Shown piece after piece: positions 43,185-51,966 of a stretch of DNA of 64,000 nucleotides. Position numbers and translations under genes: made by a program. Below the pieces are notes generated by a model that saw only the letters and a list, made by a program, of their open reading frames with translations, was not told the DNA's origin and searched no databases. The stretch's first letter is position 1. Each line of letters begins with the position of its first letter. This stretch comes from Lutibacter sp. B1 (GTDB lineage Bacteria > Bacteroidota > Bacteroidia > Flavobacteriales > Flavobacteriaceae): contig NZ_JAAZUI010000007.1 in assembly GCF_012524075.1 (NCBI RefSeq), forward strand, positions 1-64,000. Direction: 5' to 3'.

Positions 43185-45926
43185 TTAGTTAGTTTCGTTA
43201 GTTTCAAATACTTTATCAATTACACGTTGGTGTCTTCGTTTAAATCGAGCAGCGGAACCTGCTGCCGGCACTGAATAAAATGGTTGTGAAGCTACCTCAA
43301 GATTTACTATTCTAAATCTTTGTAGCATATAACTCCATGCTCCCATATTTTCAGGTTCTTCTTGAGCCCAAACATAATTTTTAACATTTGGGTATTTGTT
43401 AATTATTTGTTGTAATTTATCTAAATGTAAAGGAAATAATTGTTCAATTCTAACCAAAGCAACATCATCTCTTTCTAAATTAGTGCGTTCTGCTACTAAA
43501 TCGTAATAAAATTTACCTGTACAAAATACTAATTTAGTTACATTTTTTGGATTTATAGAGTCGTCAATTACTTCTTGAAAACTTCCATTTGATAAATCAT
43601 TTAATGATGAAACAGCTAATGGATGACGTAATAAACTTTTAGGTGTAAATACGATTAAAGGTTTTCTGTAATCTCGTTTCATTTGTCTGCGTAATAAATG
43701 AAAGAAATTAGCAGGTGTAGTACAATCTGCTACAATCATATTATCAGTTGCGCACAATTGTAAATAACGTTCCATTCTTGCAGATGAATGTTCAGACCCT
43801 TGACCTTCGTATCCGTGAGGTAATAAAACAACTATTCCGTTTTGTAATTTCCATTTATCTTCTGCTGCCGATAAATATTGGTCGAAAATTATTTGAGCTC
43901 CATTACTAAAATCGCCAAACTGAGCTTCCCATATTGTTAAGGTATTTGGATTTGCCATAGCGTAGCCATAATCAAAACCAAGAACACCATATTCTGACAA
44001 TAAGGAATTGTAGATATACATTTTTCCTTGATTATCACTCAATGTATTTAATAAATTAATGCGTTCTTCAGAAATTTCATCACGTAAAATAGCATGTCTG
44101 TGGCTAAATGTTCCTCTTTCAACATCTTGACCGGAAATACGAACATCAAACCCTTCTTTTAACAAACTACCATAAGCCAAAGTTTCAGCCATACCCCAAT
44201 CAATTTTATCCGTTTCAAAAACCATGTTGTTTCTGTCTCGCAAAATACGTTCGGCCTTACGTAAAAATTTAGTTCCTTCAGGAACAGTAGAAACTATAGT
44301 AGCAATATTTTCTAATTCTTGTTTTGGATATGTTGTATCTTCTGAAAAAAGCATAGCTTCAACACCTTTGCGTACAAAGCCTTTCCAGGTATCTTGCATA
44401 AACTCTCTTACTTTTGAAGTTTCAACTTCTTTAGAGTTTTCATACTCTTCTTCTAATAGATTTTTGAATTCTGTGATTAAATTGTTTAAATGGTCAGTAT
44501 CAATTACACCTTCATTTATTAATTGTTTAGCATAAATATCTCTAGGGTTAGAATGTTTAGCTATGGCTTTGTATAGTTTTGGTTGTGTAAAACGAGGTTC
44601 GTCACCTTCATTATGTCCATATTTTCTGTAACCCAATAAATCGATAAAAATATCACGTTTAAATTTCATTCTGAAATCTAATGCTATTTCAACTGCGTGT
44701 ACTACAGCTTCAACATCATCAGCATTTACGTGTAATACAGGAGATAGTGTTACTTTAGCAACATCGGTACAATAAGTACTTGAACGGCCATCCAAATAAT
44801 TGGTGGTAAAACCTATTTGGTTGTTTACAACAATATGAATTGTGCCTCCGGTAGTATATCCATTTAATTTACTCATTTGAGTAACTTCATATACAACACC
44901 TTGCCCTGCAATAGCAGCATCTCCATGAACAATTATTGGTAGTAATTTTGAGTTATCTCCGTTGTAAATTCTATCAATTTTAGCTCGTGCAATACCTTCA
45001 ACTACAGGTCCAACAGTTTCTAAATGAGAAGGGTTTGGAACCAAATTCATTTTAAGTTCTTTATTGTTTCTTAAAGTTTTATGGGTAGTTAAACCTAAAT
45101 GGTATTTTACATCTCCGTCAATGTTTTCATCTTCAAAATCTTTACCTTCAAATTCACTAAAAAGCTCTCGAATTGGTTTTCTAAATATATTGGTAAGCGT
45201 ATTTAAACGTCCACGGTGAGCCATTCCCAATACAAATTCATCTACACCATAAACTTCAGCAGCATTTCTAATAATGGTGCTCATGGCAGGAATTAATGTT
45301 TCTCCACCTTCTAATGAAAAACGTTTTTGGCCAACATATTTGGTTTGCAAAAAGCTTTCAAATGTAACTGCCTGATTTAGTTTTTTTAGAATGTATTTTT
45401 TTGATTCGGCAGAATAATTAGGATGATTTGAGTTTTGATTCAATTTTTGCTGAAGCCACTTAATTTCTTCCGGATTTCGAATATACATGTATTCAACTCC
45501 AATAGAATCACAATAAACAGTTTCCAGATGTTCAATTATTTTTCTTAAAGTAGTTTTTCCGGAACCAACAATTTCACCGGCATCAAAAACGGTATCTAAA
45601 TCATTTTCTGATAAACCAAAGTTTTCAATAGCTAATGTGGGTGAGTATTTACGGCGTTCTCTAACAGGGTTGGTTTTGGTAAATAAGTGACCTCTGGTTC
45701 TATAACCATTAATTAAATCTATTACTTTAAATTCCTTAAGTACGTTTTCAGGAACTTTAAATTCAGTAGTTTCTTCTGTTGGGTTGTATTTCTCATTTGC
45801 AAAATCATATCCTTGAAAAAAACTTCTCCAACTAGGTTCAACCGTATCAGGATTCATTAAATACTGGTCGTATAAATCGGCTATAAAACCTGTATGTACA
45901 GTATTTAAAAATGAAAATTTATCCAT
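43185..45926 (-). CDS. sucA: 2-oxoglutarate dehydrogenase E1
   Basis: 913 residues. The thiamine-diphosphate enzyme that decarboxylates 2-oxoglutarate and succinylates E2. The N-terminal E2-binding segment is FLNTVHTGFIADLYDQY; LGMAHRGRLNTL, HGDAAIAGQGVVYE and NNQIGFTT are E1 landmarks; LLPHGYEGQGSEHSSARMERYLQ lies in the C-terminal half. Length is normal. sucB follows; the E3 gene is not in the window. Confidence 0.97.
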   Translation of the reverse strand: MDKFSFLNTVHTGFIADLYDQYLMNPDTVEPSWRSFFQGYDFANEKYNPTEETTEFKVPENVLKEFKVIDLINGYRTRGHLFTKTNPVRERRKYSPTLAIENFGLSENDLDTVFDAGEIVGSGKTTLRKIIEHLETVYCDSIGVEYMYIRNPEEIKWLQQKLNQNSNHPNYSAESKKYILKKLNQAVTFESFLQTKYVGQKRFSLEGGETLIPAMSTIIRNAAEVYGVDEFVLGMAHRGRLNTLTNIFRKPIRELFSEFEGKDFEDENIDGDVKYHLGLTTHKTLRNNKELKMNLVPNPSHLETVGPVVEGIARAKIDRIYNGDNSKLLPIIVHGDAAIAGQGVVYEVTQMSKLNGYTTGGTIHIVVNNQIGFTTNYLDGRSSTYCTDVAKVTLSPVLHVNADDVEAVVHAVEIALDFRMKFKRDIFIDLLGYRKYGHNEGDEPRFTQPKLYKAIAKHSNPRDIYAKQLINEGVIDTDHLNNLITEFKNLLEEEYENSKEVETSKVREFMQDTWKGFVRKGVEAMLFSEDTTYPKQELENIATIVSTVPEGTKFLRKAERILRDRNNMVFETDKIDWGMAETLAYGSLLKEGFDVRISGQDVERGTFSHRHAILRDEISEERINLLNTLSDNQGKMYIYNSLLSEYGVLGFDYGYAMANPNTLTIWEAQFGDFSNGAQIIFDQYLSAAEDKWKLQNGIVVLLPHGYEGQGSEHSSARMERYLQLCATDNMIVADCTTPANFFHLLRRQMKRDYRKPLIVFTPKSLLRHPLAVSSLNDLSNGSFQEVIDDSINPKNVTKLVFCTGKFYYDLVAERTNLERDDVALVRIEQLFPLHLDKLQQIINKYPNVKNYVWAQEEPENMGAWSYMLQRFRIVNLEVASQPFYSVPAAGSAARFKRRHQRVIDKVFETNETN

Positions 45927-46184
45927 ATTGTATGTTAGTAGTCAATGTTTTATTTAATTGGTAAAAATACAATTTTTACTAAAACCACCATTTTAATTAT
46001 TTTTTTTTTGAAAGAATTATTTTTTTAGTAAAATTTGACTAAAGCATTTAAAAATGTGAGGTATTTTTGTTTTAAATATTAAAACTTATTTATTATAAGA
46101 GTTGTTTGGTATTTATTTGTACTTGGTTATTTTTTTGAGGAATAAAAATATTTTTAAAAAGAGTGATTTTTTTGTAAAAAAAAC
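45927..46184. other. Intergenic region between sucA and the tRNA promoter
   Basis: AT-rich spacer between the divergent sucA and tRNA-Asn units. I see poly-A/T runs but no open frame, repeat or clear TAnnTTTG element for sucA. The tRNA promoter begins at 46185. Confidence 0.5.
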
Positions 46185-46214
46185 TTGCAAAAAGTAGAAA
46201 AGCTTGTATATTTG
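46185..46214 (+). promoter_or_regulatory. Promoter of the tRNA-Asn/tRNA-Arg unit
   Basis: TTG at 46185-46187 and TATATTTG at 46207-46214, separated by 19 bp: a full match to the Bacteroidota -33/-7 consensus. The -7 box ends 19 bp before the mature tRNA-Asn 5' end. Confidence 0.75.
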
Positions 46215-46232
46215 CACTCGCAAAAGAGAAAT

Positions 46233-46306
46233 TCCTCCTTAGCTCAGTTGGTTAGAGCATCTGACTGTTAATCAGAGGGTCCTTGGTTCGAGCCCAAGAG
46301 GGGGAG
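46233..46306 (+). tRNA. tRNA-Asn (anticodon GTT)
   Basis: A 74-base cloverleaf. Acceptor arms TCCTCCT and AGGGGGA pair with one G-U; the anticodon stem TCTGA/TCAGA encloses CTGTTAA; the T arm is CTTGG/CCAAG around TTCGAGC. The CCA end is not encoded. A terminator-like hairpin follows directly. Confidence 0.95.
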
Positions 46307-46313
46307 CAAAAGC

Positions 46314-46346
46314 AAAGAGTTACAAGTAATTGTAGCTCTTTTTTTG
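46314..46346 (+). terminator. Terminator-like hairpin between tRNA-Asn and tRNA-Arg
   Basis: A 12-bp stem (aaagagttacaa / ttgtagctcttt, one G-U) with a gtaa loop and a run of T. It lies 7 bp after tRNA-Asn and 6 bp before tRNA-Arg. Confidence 0.65.
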
Positions 46347-46352
46347 TTTAAG

Positions 46353-46424
46353 GGCTCCATAGTTCAAGGGATAGAATAAAAGTTTCCTAAACTTTTGATC
46401 CAGGTTCGAATCCTGGTGGAGTCA
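46353..46424 (+). tRNA. tRNA-Arg (anticodon CCT)
   Basis: A 72-base cloverleaf. Acceptor arms GGCTCCA/TGGAGTC with one G-U; anticodon stem AAAGT/ACTTT around TTCCTAA; T arm CCAGG/CCTGG around TTCGAAT. CCA is not encoded. It reads AGG codons. It has no visible promoter of its own. Confidence 0.93.
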
Positions 46425-46549
46425 CAAAAAATATTAAAATTGAATTATTTTAGTTATACTTATAATTTAAAGGTATTTGGATACTTCAATAAAAAAGTTG
46501 TAATCATATAAAATTCTTATTGTATTTTGCATGAGCTAAAAAATTATAT

Positions 46550-47020
46550 ATGGCTTTAGAAATTGAAAGAAAATTTTTAGTAAAAGGAAATTTTAAAAAG
46601 GAAGCTATAAAAAGCTCTAAAATAGCACAAGGATTTTTATCTACAGTAACTGAGAGAACAGTACGTATTAGAATAAAAGATGACAAAGGCTTTATAACGG
46701 TAAAAGGAATTAGTAATGATTCCGGAACAATACGTTTTGAGTGGGAAAAGGAAATTTCTGTTGAAGATGCAGAAAATTTACTAAAATTATGCGAACCAAC
46801 AATTATTGAAAAAATCAGGCATATTGTTCCGGTAAATAATAATTTATTTTTTGAAGTTGATGAGTTTTTAGGAGAAAACAAAGGACTTTTTATTGCAGAA
46901 ATTGAACTACCTGACGAAAATACCTTTTTTGAAAGACCAAGCTGGTTAGGAGAAGAAGTTACCGGACAGGTAAAATACTATAACTCTATGTTATCAAAAA
47001 GGCCGTTTATTAATTGGTAA
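46550..47020 (+). CDS. CYTH domain protein (triphosphate tunnel metalloenzyme)
   Basis: 156 residues. The signature EIERKFLV lies at 4-11 (ExExK type), followed by RTVRIRIKDDKGFITVKG and paired acidic strands (FFEVDEFLGENKGLFIAEIEL) that build the triphosphate tunnel. Stand-alone CYTH proteins of this size are usually inorganic triphosphatases rather than adenylate cyclases. It is 59 bp before the antiporter gene. Confidence 0.9.
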   Translation: MALEIERKFLVKGNFKKEAIKSSKIAQGFLSTVTERTVRIRIKDDKGFITVKGISNDSGTIRFEWEKEISVEDAENLLKLCEPTIIEKIRHIVPVNNNLFFEVDEFLGENKGLFIAEIELPDENTFFERPSWLGEEVTGQVKYYNSMLSKRPFINW

Positions 47021-47079
47021 AATATGGCTATATTGCGGAGATTCTTAATTTAAAAAATTGAAAACGTAAATATTACTAT

Positions 47080-48894
47080 ATGGTAGAACTCGCCAGTATC
47101 ATAATTTTAGGAATTATCGCACAATGGGTAGCTTGGAAATTTAAATTACCGGCTATTTTACCACTTATATTAATTGGTTTATTGGTGGGGCCAATTTCTA
47201 CATTATTTACTAATGATGGAACCAAATGGTTAGAGCCTGTTTGGAATGGTAGTGAAGGTTTATTTCCAAGTGAGCGTTTATTCAATTTTGTATCACTGGC
47301 AATTAGTATTATTCTTTTTGAAGGAGGTTTAACCTTAAAAAAAGAAGAAATTTTAAATGTTGGTCCTGCAATTTTAAAACTTATTACAATTGGTTCAATC
47401 ATTACCTTTTTAGGAGGCGGTATAGCAGCACATTATATTTTCAACTTAACTTGGGAAATATCATTTTTATTTTCAGCTTTAATAATTGTAACCGGTCCAA
47501 CAGTAATAGGGCCAATACTTAGAAATATTCCATTAAAAAAAGATGTTTCGGCAGTTTTAAAATGGGAAGGAATTTTAATTGATCCAATTGGAGCTTTGGT
47601 TGCCGTTTTGGTGTTTGAGTTTATTAGTGTTGGCGAAGGGTATAACTATACATTAGATGCTTTAATTGAGTTTGGAAAAATAGTAATAGTTGGCTTAACC
47701 ATAGGTTATACCTCTGCGTATGCTTTGTATTATTCAATAAAGAGAAATTTTATACCACATTATTTGTTAAATGTAGTTGTATTAGCAAGTGTATTGGCAG
47801 TATTTGTATTGTCCGATGTGCTTGCACATGAATCAGGTTTATTATCAGTTGTGGTAATGGGAATGGTTTTAGGTAACAGAAAGGTAAATCAGTTAAAAGA
47901 TATCTTATATTTTAAAGAATCATTAAGTGTAATATTAATTTCAATCTTATTTATTGTTTTGGCAGCAAATATTAATATTGAAGATTTATTACTTCTTTAT
48001 AGATGGGAGACGTTACTCTTGTTTTTAATCGTGATTTTTATTTTAAGGCCATTGTCTGTATTTATAAGTACAACACATTCCGGATTAAAATTTAACGAAA
48101 AACTATTTATAAGTTGGGTGGGTCCAAGAGGGATAGTAGCAGCAGGTATAGCATCGTTATTTGGATTAAAATTATCTATGCGAGGAGAGCCGGGTGCAGA
48201 ATATATTACGCCACTTGTGTTTATGATTGTATTGGGAACGGTACTTTTAAATGCTACAACAGCTCGTATGTTTGCTAAAATAGCAGGTGTGTTTTTGAAA
48301 AAATCTAATGGTATATTAATGGTTGGAGCTTCTAATTTTGCACGTTTAATAGCAACGTATTTAAAAAATAATAATAGAAGAGTTGTTTTAATTGATAGTA
48401 ATTTAGAAAACATAAAAAAAGCACGTGAATTAGGTTTGGAAGCTATTGAAGAAAATGTATATTCTGACGATTTATTAGATGATATTGAATTAAATGACGT
48501 AGGTTATTTATTAGCTCTAACAGGAAGCGCATCAGTAAATGAATATGTGTTGGATAAGTTTTCGCACATTTTTGGTGAACATGGTTCGTTTAGACTTATC
48601 TCAACTGATGAGATGAAAAAAGGAGATATGCTGAATGGTAATTTATTTACACATAAAGACGATTATATCAATTTAAGCGAAGTAGTGAGAGATTATCCTT
48701 TTGTTCATGAAGTAGAAGTTAATTCTTTAGGAAACTATAAAAGTTTACTCAAAGAAATTAATGAAAAAAGTAATTCGATACCATTATTTTTAAAAGACAA
48801 TAATGGCGTAATACATATAATTTCTTCAATAGATAAATCTGTAAAAATTGAAAAAGGCAACCAAATAATGTATATAGGTAAAAAAATTATTTAA
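47080..48894 (+). CDS. Cation:proton antiporter with C-terminal TrkA/RCK domain
   Basis: 604 residues. A CPA-type membrane domain (about 12 helices, 1-400) has VTGPTVIGPILRNIP and WEGILIDPIGALVAVLV, plus GPRGIVAAGIASL near the end. A nucleotide-binding TrkA-N domain (about 405-510) follows, GILMVGASNFARLIATYL and VVLIDSN, then a TrkA-C-like tail. It probably exchanges Na+ or K+ for H+ under nucleotide control. A second, shorter antiporter is at 27923-29161. Confidence 0.92.
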   Translation: MVELASIIILGIIAQWVAWKFKLPAILPLILIGLLVGPISTLFTNDGTKWLEPVWNGSEGLFPSERLFNFVSLAISIILFEGGLTLKKEEILNVGPAILKLITIGSIITFLGGGIAAHYIFNLTWEISFLFSALIIVTGPTVIGPILRNIPLKKDVSAVLKWEGILIDPIGALVAVLVFEFISVGEGYNYTLDALIEFGKIVIVGLTIGYTSAYALYYSIKRNFIPHYLLNVVVLASVLAVFVLSDVLAHESGLLSVVVMGMVLGNRKVNQLKDILYFKESLSVILISILFIVLAANINIEDLLLLYRWETLLLFLIVIFILRPLSVFISTTHSGLKFNEKLFISWVGPRGIVAAGIASLFGLKLSMRGEPGAEYITPLVFMIVLGTVLLNATTARMFAKIAGVFLKKSNGILMVGASNFARLIATYLKNNNRRVVLIDSNLENIKKARELGLEAIEENVYSDDLLDDIELNDVGYLLALTGSASVNEYVLDKFSHIFGEHGSFRLISTDEMKKGDMLNGNLFTHKDDYINLSEVVRDYPFVHEVEVNSLGNYKSLLKEINEKSNSIPLFLKDNNGVIHIISSIDKSVKIEKGNQIMYIGKKII

Positions 48895-49001
48895 AAAGAT
48901 TAACTTATATATAAGGTTATCGAAACTATTTAATAACAAATAATTCGGTTATTGCATACTGTAAATTATTCACTTTAAGTTGAATATAATATTTATATTG
49001 T

Positions 49002-49868
49002 GTGAATTCTAAAAAACAGAAAAGAAAACTAGATATAGTTGTTATTTCCGATGTACACTTAGGAACCTACGGTTGCCACGCAAAAGAACTCCTTCAATAT
49101 TTAAAAAGTATCAATCCTAAAACAGTAATACTTAACGGTGATATTATTGATATTTGGCAATTTAGTAAACGATATTGGCCAAAATCTCATATGAAAGTAA
49201 TAAAGTATTTAATAGGATGGATTTCTCAAGGGAAAGAAATTTACTACATTACCGGTAATCACGATGAAATGCTTCGAAAATTTGAAGGATTTAAAATAGG
49301 TTCATTTTCCATAAAAAACAAAGTTGTATTAAAGTTAAACGGAAAAAAAGCCTGGTTTTTTCATGGTGATGTTTTTGATGTTACAATGAAACATTCTAAA
49401 TGGTTGGCAAAACTTGGAGCCATTGGCTACGATTCGTTAATTCTTATAAATACTGTAGTAAATTATATAAGTAACTTTTTTGGACAAGGTAAAATCTCAT
49501 TATCAAAAAAAATTAAAGACGGTGTAAAATCAGCAGTTAAGTTTATAAACAACTTTGAGCAAACTGCTGCAGAAATTGCAGTAGATAATAAGTTTGATTA
49601 TGTAGTTTGTGGCCACATTCATCAGCCAATAATAAAAAAAGTAAAAACAAATTCAGGCGAGGTAACCTATTTAAATTCTGGTGACTGGATAGAAAATTTA
49701 ACAGCTTTAGAATATAGTAAAAAAAAATGGAGCTTATATAAATATATTGAAGCTGATTTTCAAAAAGAAGTTGAACTTGAATCAATTGAAGTAGAACTTG
49801 ATATTGTTGATAAAACAGCTAAAGAAATTTTTGGACAATTAGTGGCAGATTTTAATTTTAAAGTGTAG
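49002..49868 (+). CDS. LpxH-like metallophosphoesterase (UDP-2,3-diacylglucosamine diphosphatase family)
   Basis: 288 residues, GTG start at 49002. The calcineurin-like metal motifs are all present: VISDVHLG, LNGDIIDIW, TGNHDE, FHGDVFD and CGHIHQP. The family hydrolyses UDP-diacylglucosamine in lipid A synthesis or related lipids; longer Bacteroidota members like this one may have another envelope substrate. The glycosyltransferase follows after 32 bp, which supports a joint envelope role. Confidence 0.85.
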   Translation: MNSKKQKRKLDIVVISDVHLGTYGCHAKELLQYLKSINPKTVILNGDIIDIWQFSKRYWPKSHMKVIKYLIGWISQGKEIYYITGNHDEMLRKFEGFKIGSFSIKNKVVLKLNGKKAWFFHGDVFDVTMKHSKWLAKLGAIGYDSLILINTVVNYISNFFGQGKISLSKKIKDGVKSAVKFINNFEQTAAEIAVDNKFDYVVCGHIHQPIIKKVKTNSGEVTYLNSGDWIENLTALEYSKKKWSLYKYIEADFQKEVELESIEVELDIVDKTAKEIFGQLVADFNFKV

Positions 49869-49900
49869 TGTTAGTTTATTAGTAAATTATATAAATAAAA

Positions 49901-50941
49901 ATGAAAATATTATATGCCATTCAAGGTACAGGAAACGGCCATGTAAGTAGAGCAAAGGAAATTATACCGGCATTATTAAAACGCGCTCAGGTTGATGTTT
50001 TAATTAGTGGAACTCAAGCCGAAATAACATTGCCTTACGATATAAAATATGCATATAAAGGTTTAAGTTTTTATTTTGGGAAAAACGGTGGTGTAGATAT
50101 TTTTAAAACTATAAAAAAAAATAATATTTTCAGAGTTATAAAAGAAATCAAAAGCTGTCCTGTAAAAGAATATGATTTAATAATCAACGATTTCGAGCCA
50201 ATATCTGCCTGGGCCAGTTATTTTAAAGGAGCAAAAAGTATTTCTTTAAGTCATCAAAGTGCATTGTTTAGTAAAAATGTTCCAAAACCTTCACATCTTG
50301 ATTTGTTAGGAAGTTTTATAATTAAAAATTATGCCAGATGTAAGGATAATTATGGTTTTCATTTTCAAAAGTACAACAGCAAAATATACACTCCAATTAT
50401 TAGAAGTGATATAAGGTTGTTAAAAAGAGTTGAGAAAGATCATTATACGGTTTATCTACCTTCTTATTCTGACGAAAAACTTATTAATGTATTGTCAAAA
50501 ATTAAAGGTATTAAATGGAAAGTTTTCTCAAAACATACCCTAAAATATTATCAAAAAAAGAATGTTTATATAAAACCTGTAAACAGTAAAAAATTTGAAA
50601 AAAGCTTAGCAACAAGTAAAGGTATTTTATGTGGAGCAGGATTTGAAACACCTGCTGAAGCTATTTATTTAAAAAAGAAATTGATGGTAATTCCTATGAA
50701 AAATCAGTACGAGCAACATTTTAATGCAAAAGCATTAGAAGAATTAGGAGTTCCTGTTTTAAAATCTTTAAAAAAGAAATTCGTTCCTGAAATTAGAAGT
50801 TGGATTGAAAGTGATAAGAAAATTGAATTAGAATTTCCTAATGAAACACAGCAAATTATTGATCATATTTTATATGATTACATAGCTGAAGAAAGAGATG
50901 TTATTAGTATAAAAAATACGCCTATTAGTGTAGACCAATAG
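49901..50941 (+). CDS. Glycosyltransferase, MurG/GT1-like
   Basis: 346 residues. GT-B fold: N-terminal IQGTGNGHVSRAKEIIPALL with the GHxxR-type loop, and a C-terminal donor site with LCGAGFETPAEAIYLKKKLMVIP. Resembles MurG or diacylglycerol glucosyltransferases. The acceptor is unknown. It pairs with the LpxH-like gene. The last codons contain the left arm of a terminator for the convergent korB. Confidence 0.82.
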   Translation: MKILYAIQGTGNGHVSRAKEIIPALLKRAQVDVLISGTQAEITLPYDIKYAYKGLSFYFGKNGGVDIFKTIKKNNIFRVIKEIKSCPVKEYDLIINDFEPISAWASYFKGAKSISLSHQSALFSKNVPKPSHLDLLGSFIIKNYARCKDNYGFHFQKYNSKIYTPIIRSDIRLLKRVEKDHYTVYLPSYSDEKLINVLSKIKGIKWKVFSKHTLKYYQKKNVYIKPVNSKKFEKSLATSKGILCGAGFETPAEAIYLKKKLMVIPMKNQYEQHFNAKALEELGVPVLKSLKKKFVPEIRSWIESDKKIELEFPNETQQIIDHILYDYIAEERDVISIKNTPISVDQ

Positions 50942-50944
50942 GCG
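50919..50944 (-). terminator. Terminator of korAB, embedded in the 3' end of the glycosyltransferase gene
   Basis: An 8-bp stem (cgcctatt / aataggcg) encloses a 10-base loop; on the minus strand a T-rich tract follows. The stop codon of the glycosyltransferase lies inside the right arm. Confidence 0.5.
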
Positions 50945-50952
50945 CTTAAAAT

Positions 50953-51966
50953 TTATTTTACTTCGTAAGTTTCTCCGGAAAAGAACAAATCATCTGTCTT
51001 CCTAAAATTAGAATTGGCTTTAACCTGAGCAGTTAATGCATTTTCTCTTTCTTCTAAAGTTACATCATCAAAACTTCTGATAATACCTGTAGCTAATGGA
51101 TATGCTAATCTAACAAGCATTTGGTGTAAAGTAGGATCTTGTTCTTTAGCATTGTGTACTAAAATATCTTCCTGAGTTATACCATTTTCGCCAATAGTTA
51201 CTACTTCTAATTTTAAACCATTTAATACTAAACCTTTGTCTTTGTTTTTACCAAATATCATTGGTTTTCCATGCTCCAAATAAATTTGTTTATCTTCTTT
51301 TACATCTTTATCGGTATATTTCGTATAACAACCATCATTAAAAATTACGCAGTTTTGTAAAACTTCAATTAATGATGTTCCTTTAAATTTATGTGCCTCA
51401 ATAAATATTTGAGTCATATCTTTAGGGTTATTACCTCCAATTCTGGCAAAAAAACGAGCTTGAGCTCCTATAGCTAATTCACCTGGAGAAAATGGTGGTT
51501 GTGTATTTCCGTAAGGAGATGATTTTGTTTTTTGTCCAACTAATGATGTTGGAGAGAATTGACCTTTGGTTAATCCGTAAATTTCATTATTAAATAATAC
51601 AATATTTAAATCGATATTTCTTCTTAAAATATGTATAAAATGATTTCCTCCAATTGCCATAGCATCACCATCACCTGTCATAATCCAAACGCTTAGATCA
51701 GGGTTTGCCAATTTAACTCCAGATGCAATTCCGGGAGCTCTACCATGAATACTGTGCATTCCATAAGTATTCATATAATATGGAAAACGTGAAGAGCAAC
51801 CAATACCTGAAATAAATACCACATCTTCTCTTTTTACACCCATTTCAGGAAGAGCTTTTTGCATAGATCTCAAAATAACATAGTCATCACAACCCGGACA
51901 CCATCTAACTTCTTGGTCACTTGTGAAATCTTTAAACGTATATTTTTTTTCTGCTGTCGTTTCCAT
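50953..51966 (-). CDS. korB: 2-oxoacid:ferredoxin oxidoreductase, beta subunit
   Basis: 337 residues. Carries thiamine diphosphate: MTGDGDAMAIGGNHF and the NNEIYGLTKGQ segment form its site, and WCPGCDDY holds two of the iron-sulphur Cys. With the alpha subunit it converts 2-oxoglutarate (likely) and CoA to succinyl-CoA, reducing ferredoxin. The start codon overlaps the korA stop by one base (TAATG). Substrate choice is by homology only. Confidence 0.9.
   Translation of the reverse strand: METTAEKKYTFKDFTSDQEVRWCPGCDDYVILRSMQKALPEMGVKREDVVFISGIGCSSRFPYYMNTYGMHSIHGRAPGIASGVKLANPDLSVWIMTGDGDAMAIGGNHFIHILRRNIDLNIVLFNNEIYGLTKGQFSPTSLVGQKTKSSPYGNTQPPFSPGELAIGAQARFFARIGGNNPKDMTQIFIEAHKFKGTSLIEVLQNCVIFNDGCYTKYTDKDVKEDKQIYLEHGKPMIFGKNKDKGLVLNGLKLEVVTIGENGITQEDILVHNAKEQDPTLHQMLVRLAYPLATGIIRSFDDVTLEERENALTAQVKANSNFRKTDDLFFSGETYEVK

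Noticed and set aside
43041-43274. Open frame of 77 codons across the sucA-sucB gap on the plus strand
   Set aside because: It overlaps both genes antisense, has no family resemblance, and the gap is explained by a degenerate repeat.
48895-49001. Inverted repeat (aataac / gttatt) before the LpxH-like gene
   Set aside because: Six-base AT-rich arms with a long spacer are expected by chance and no promoter element lies nearby.
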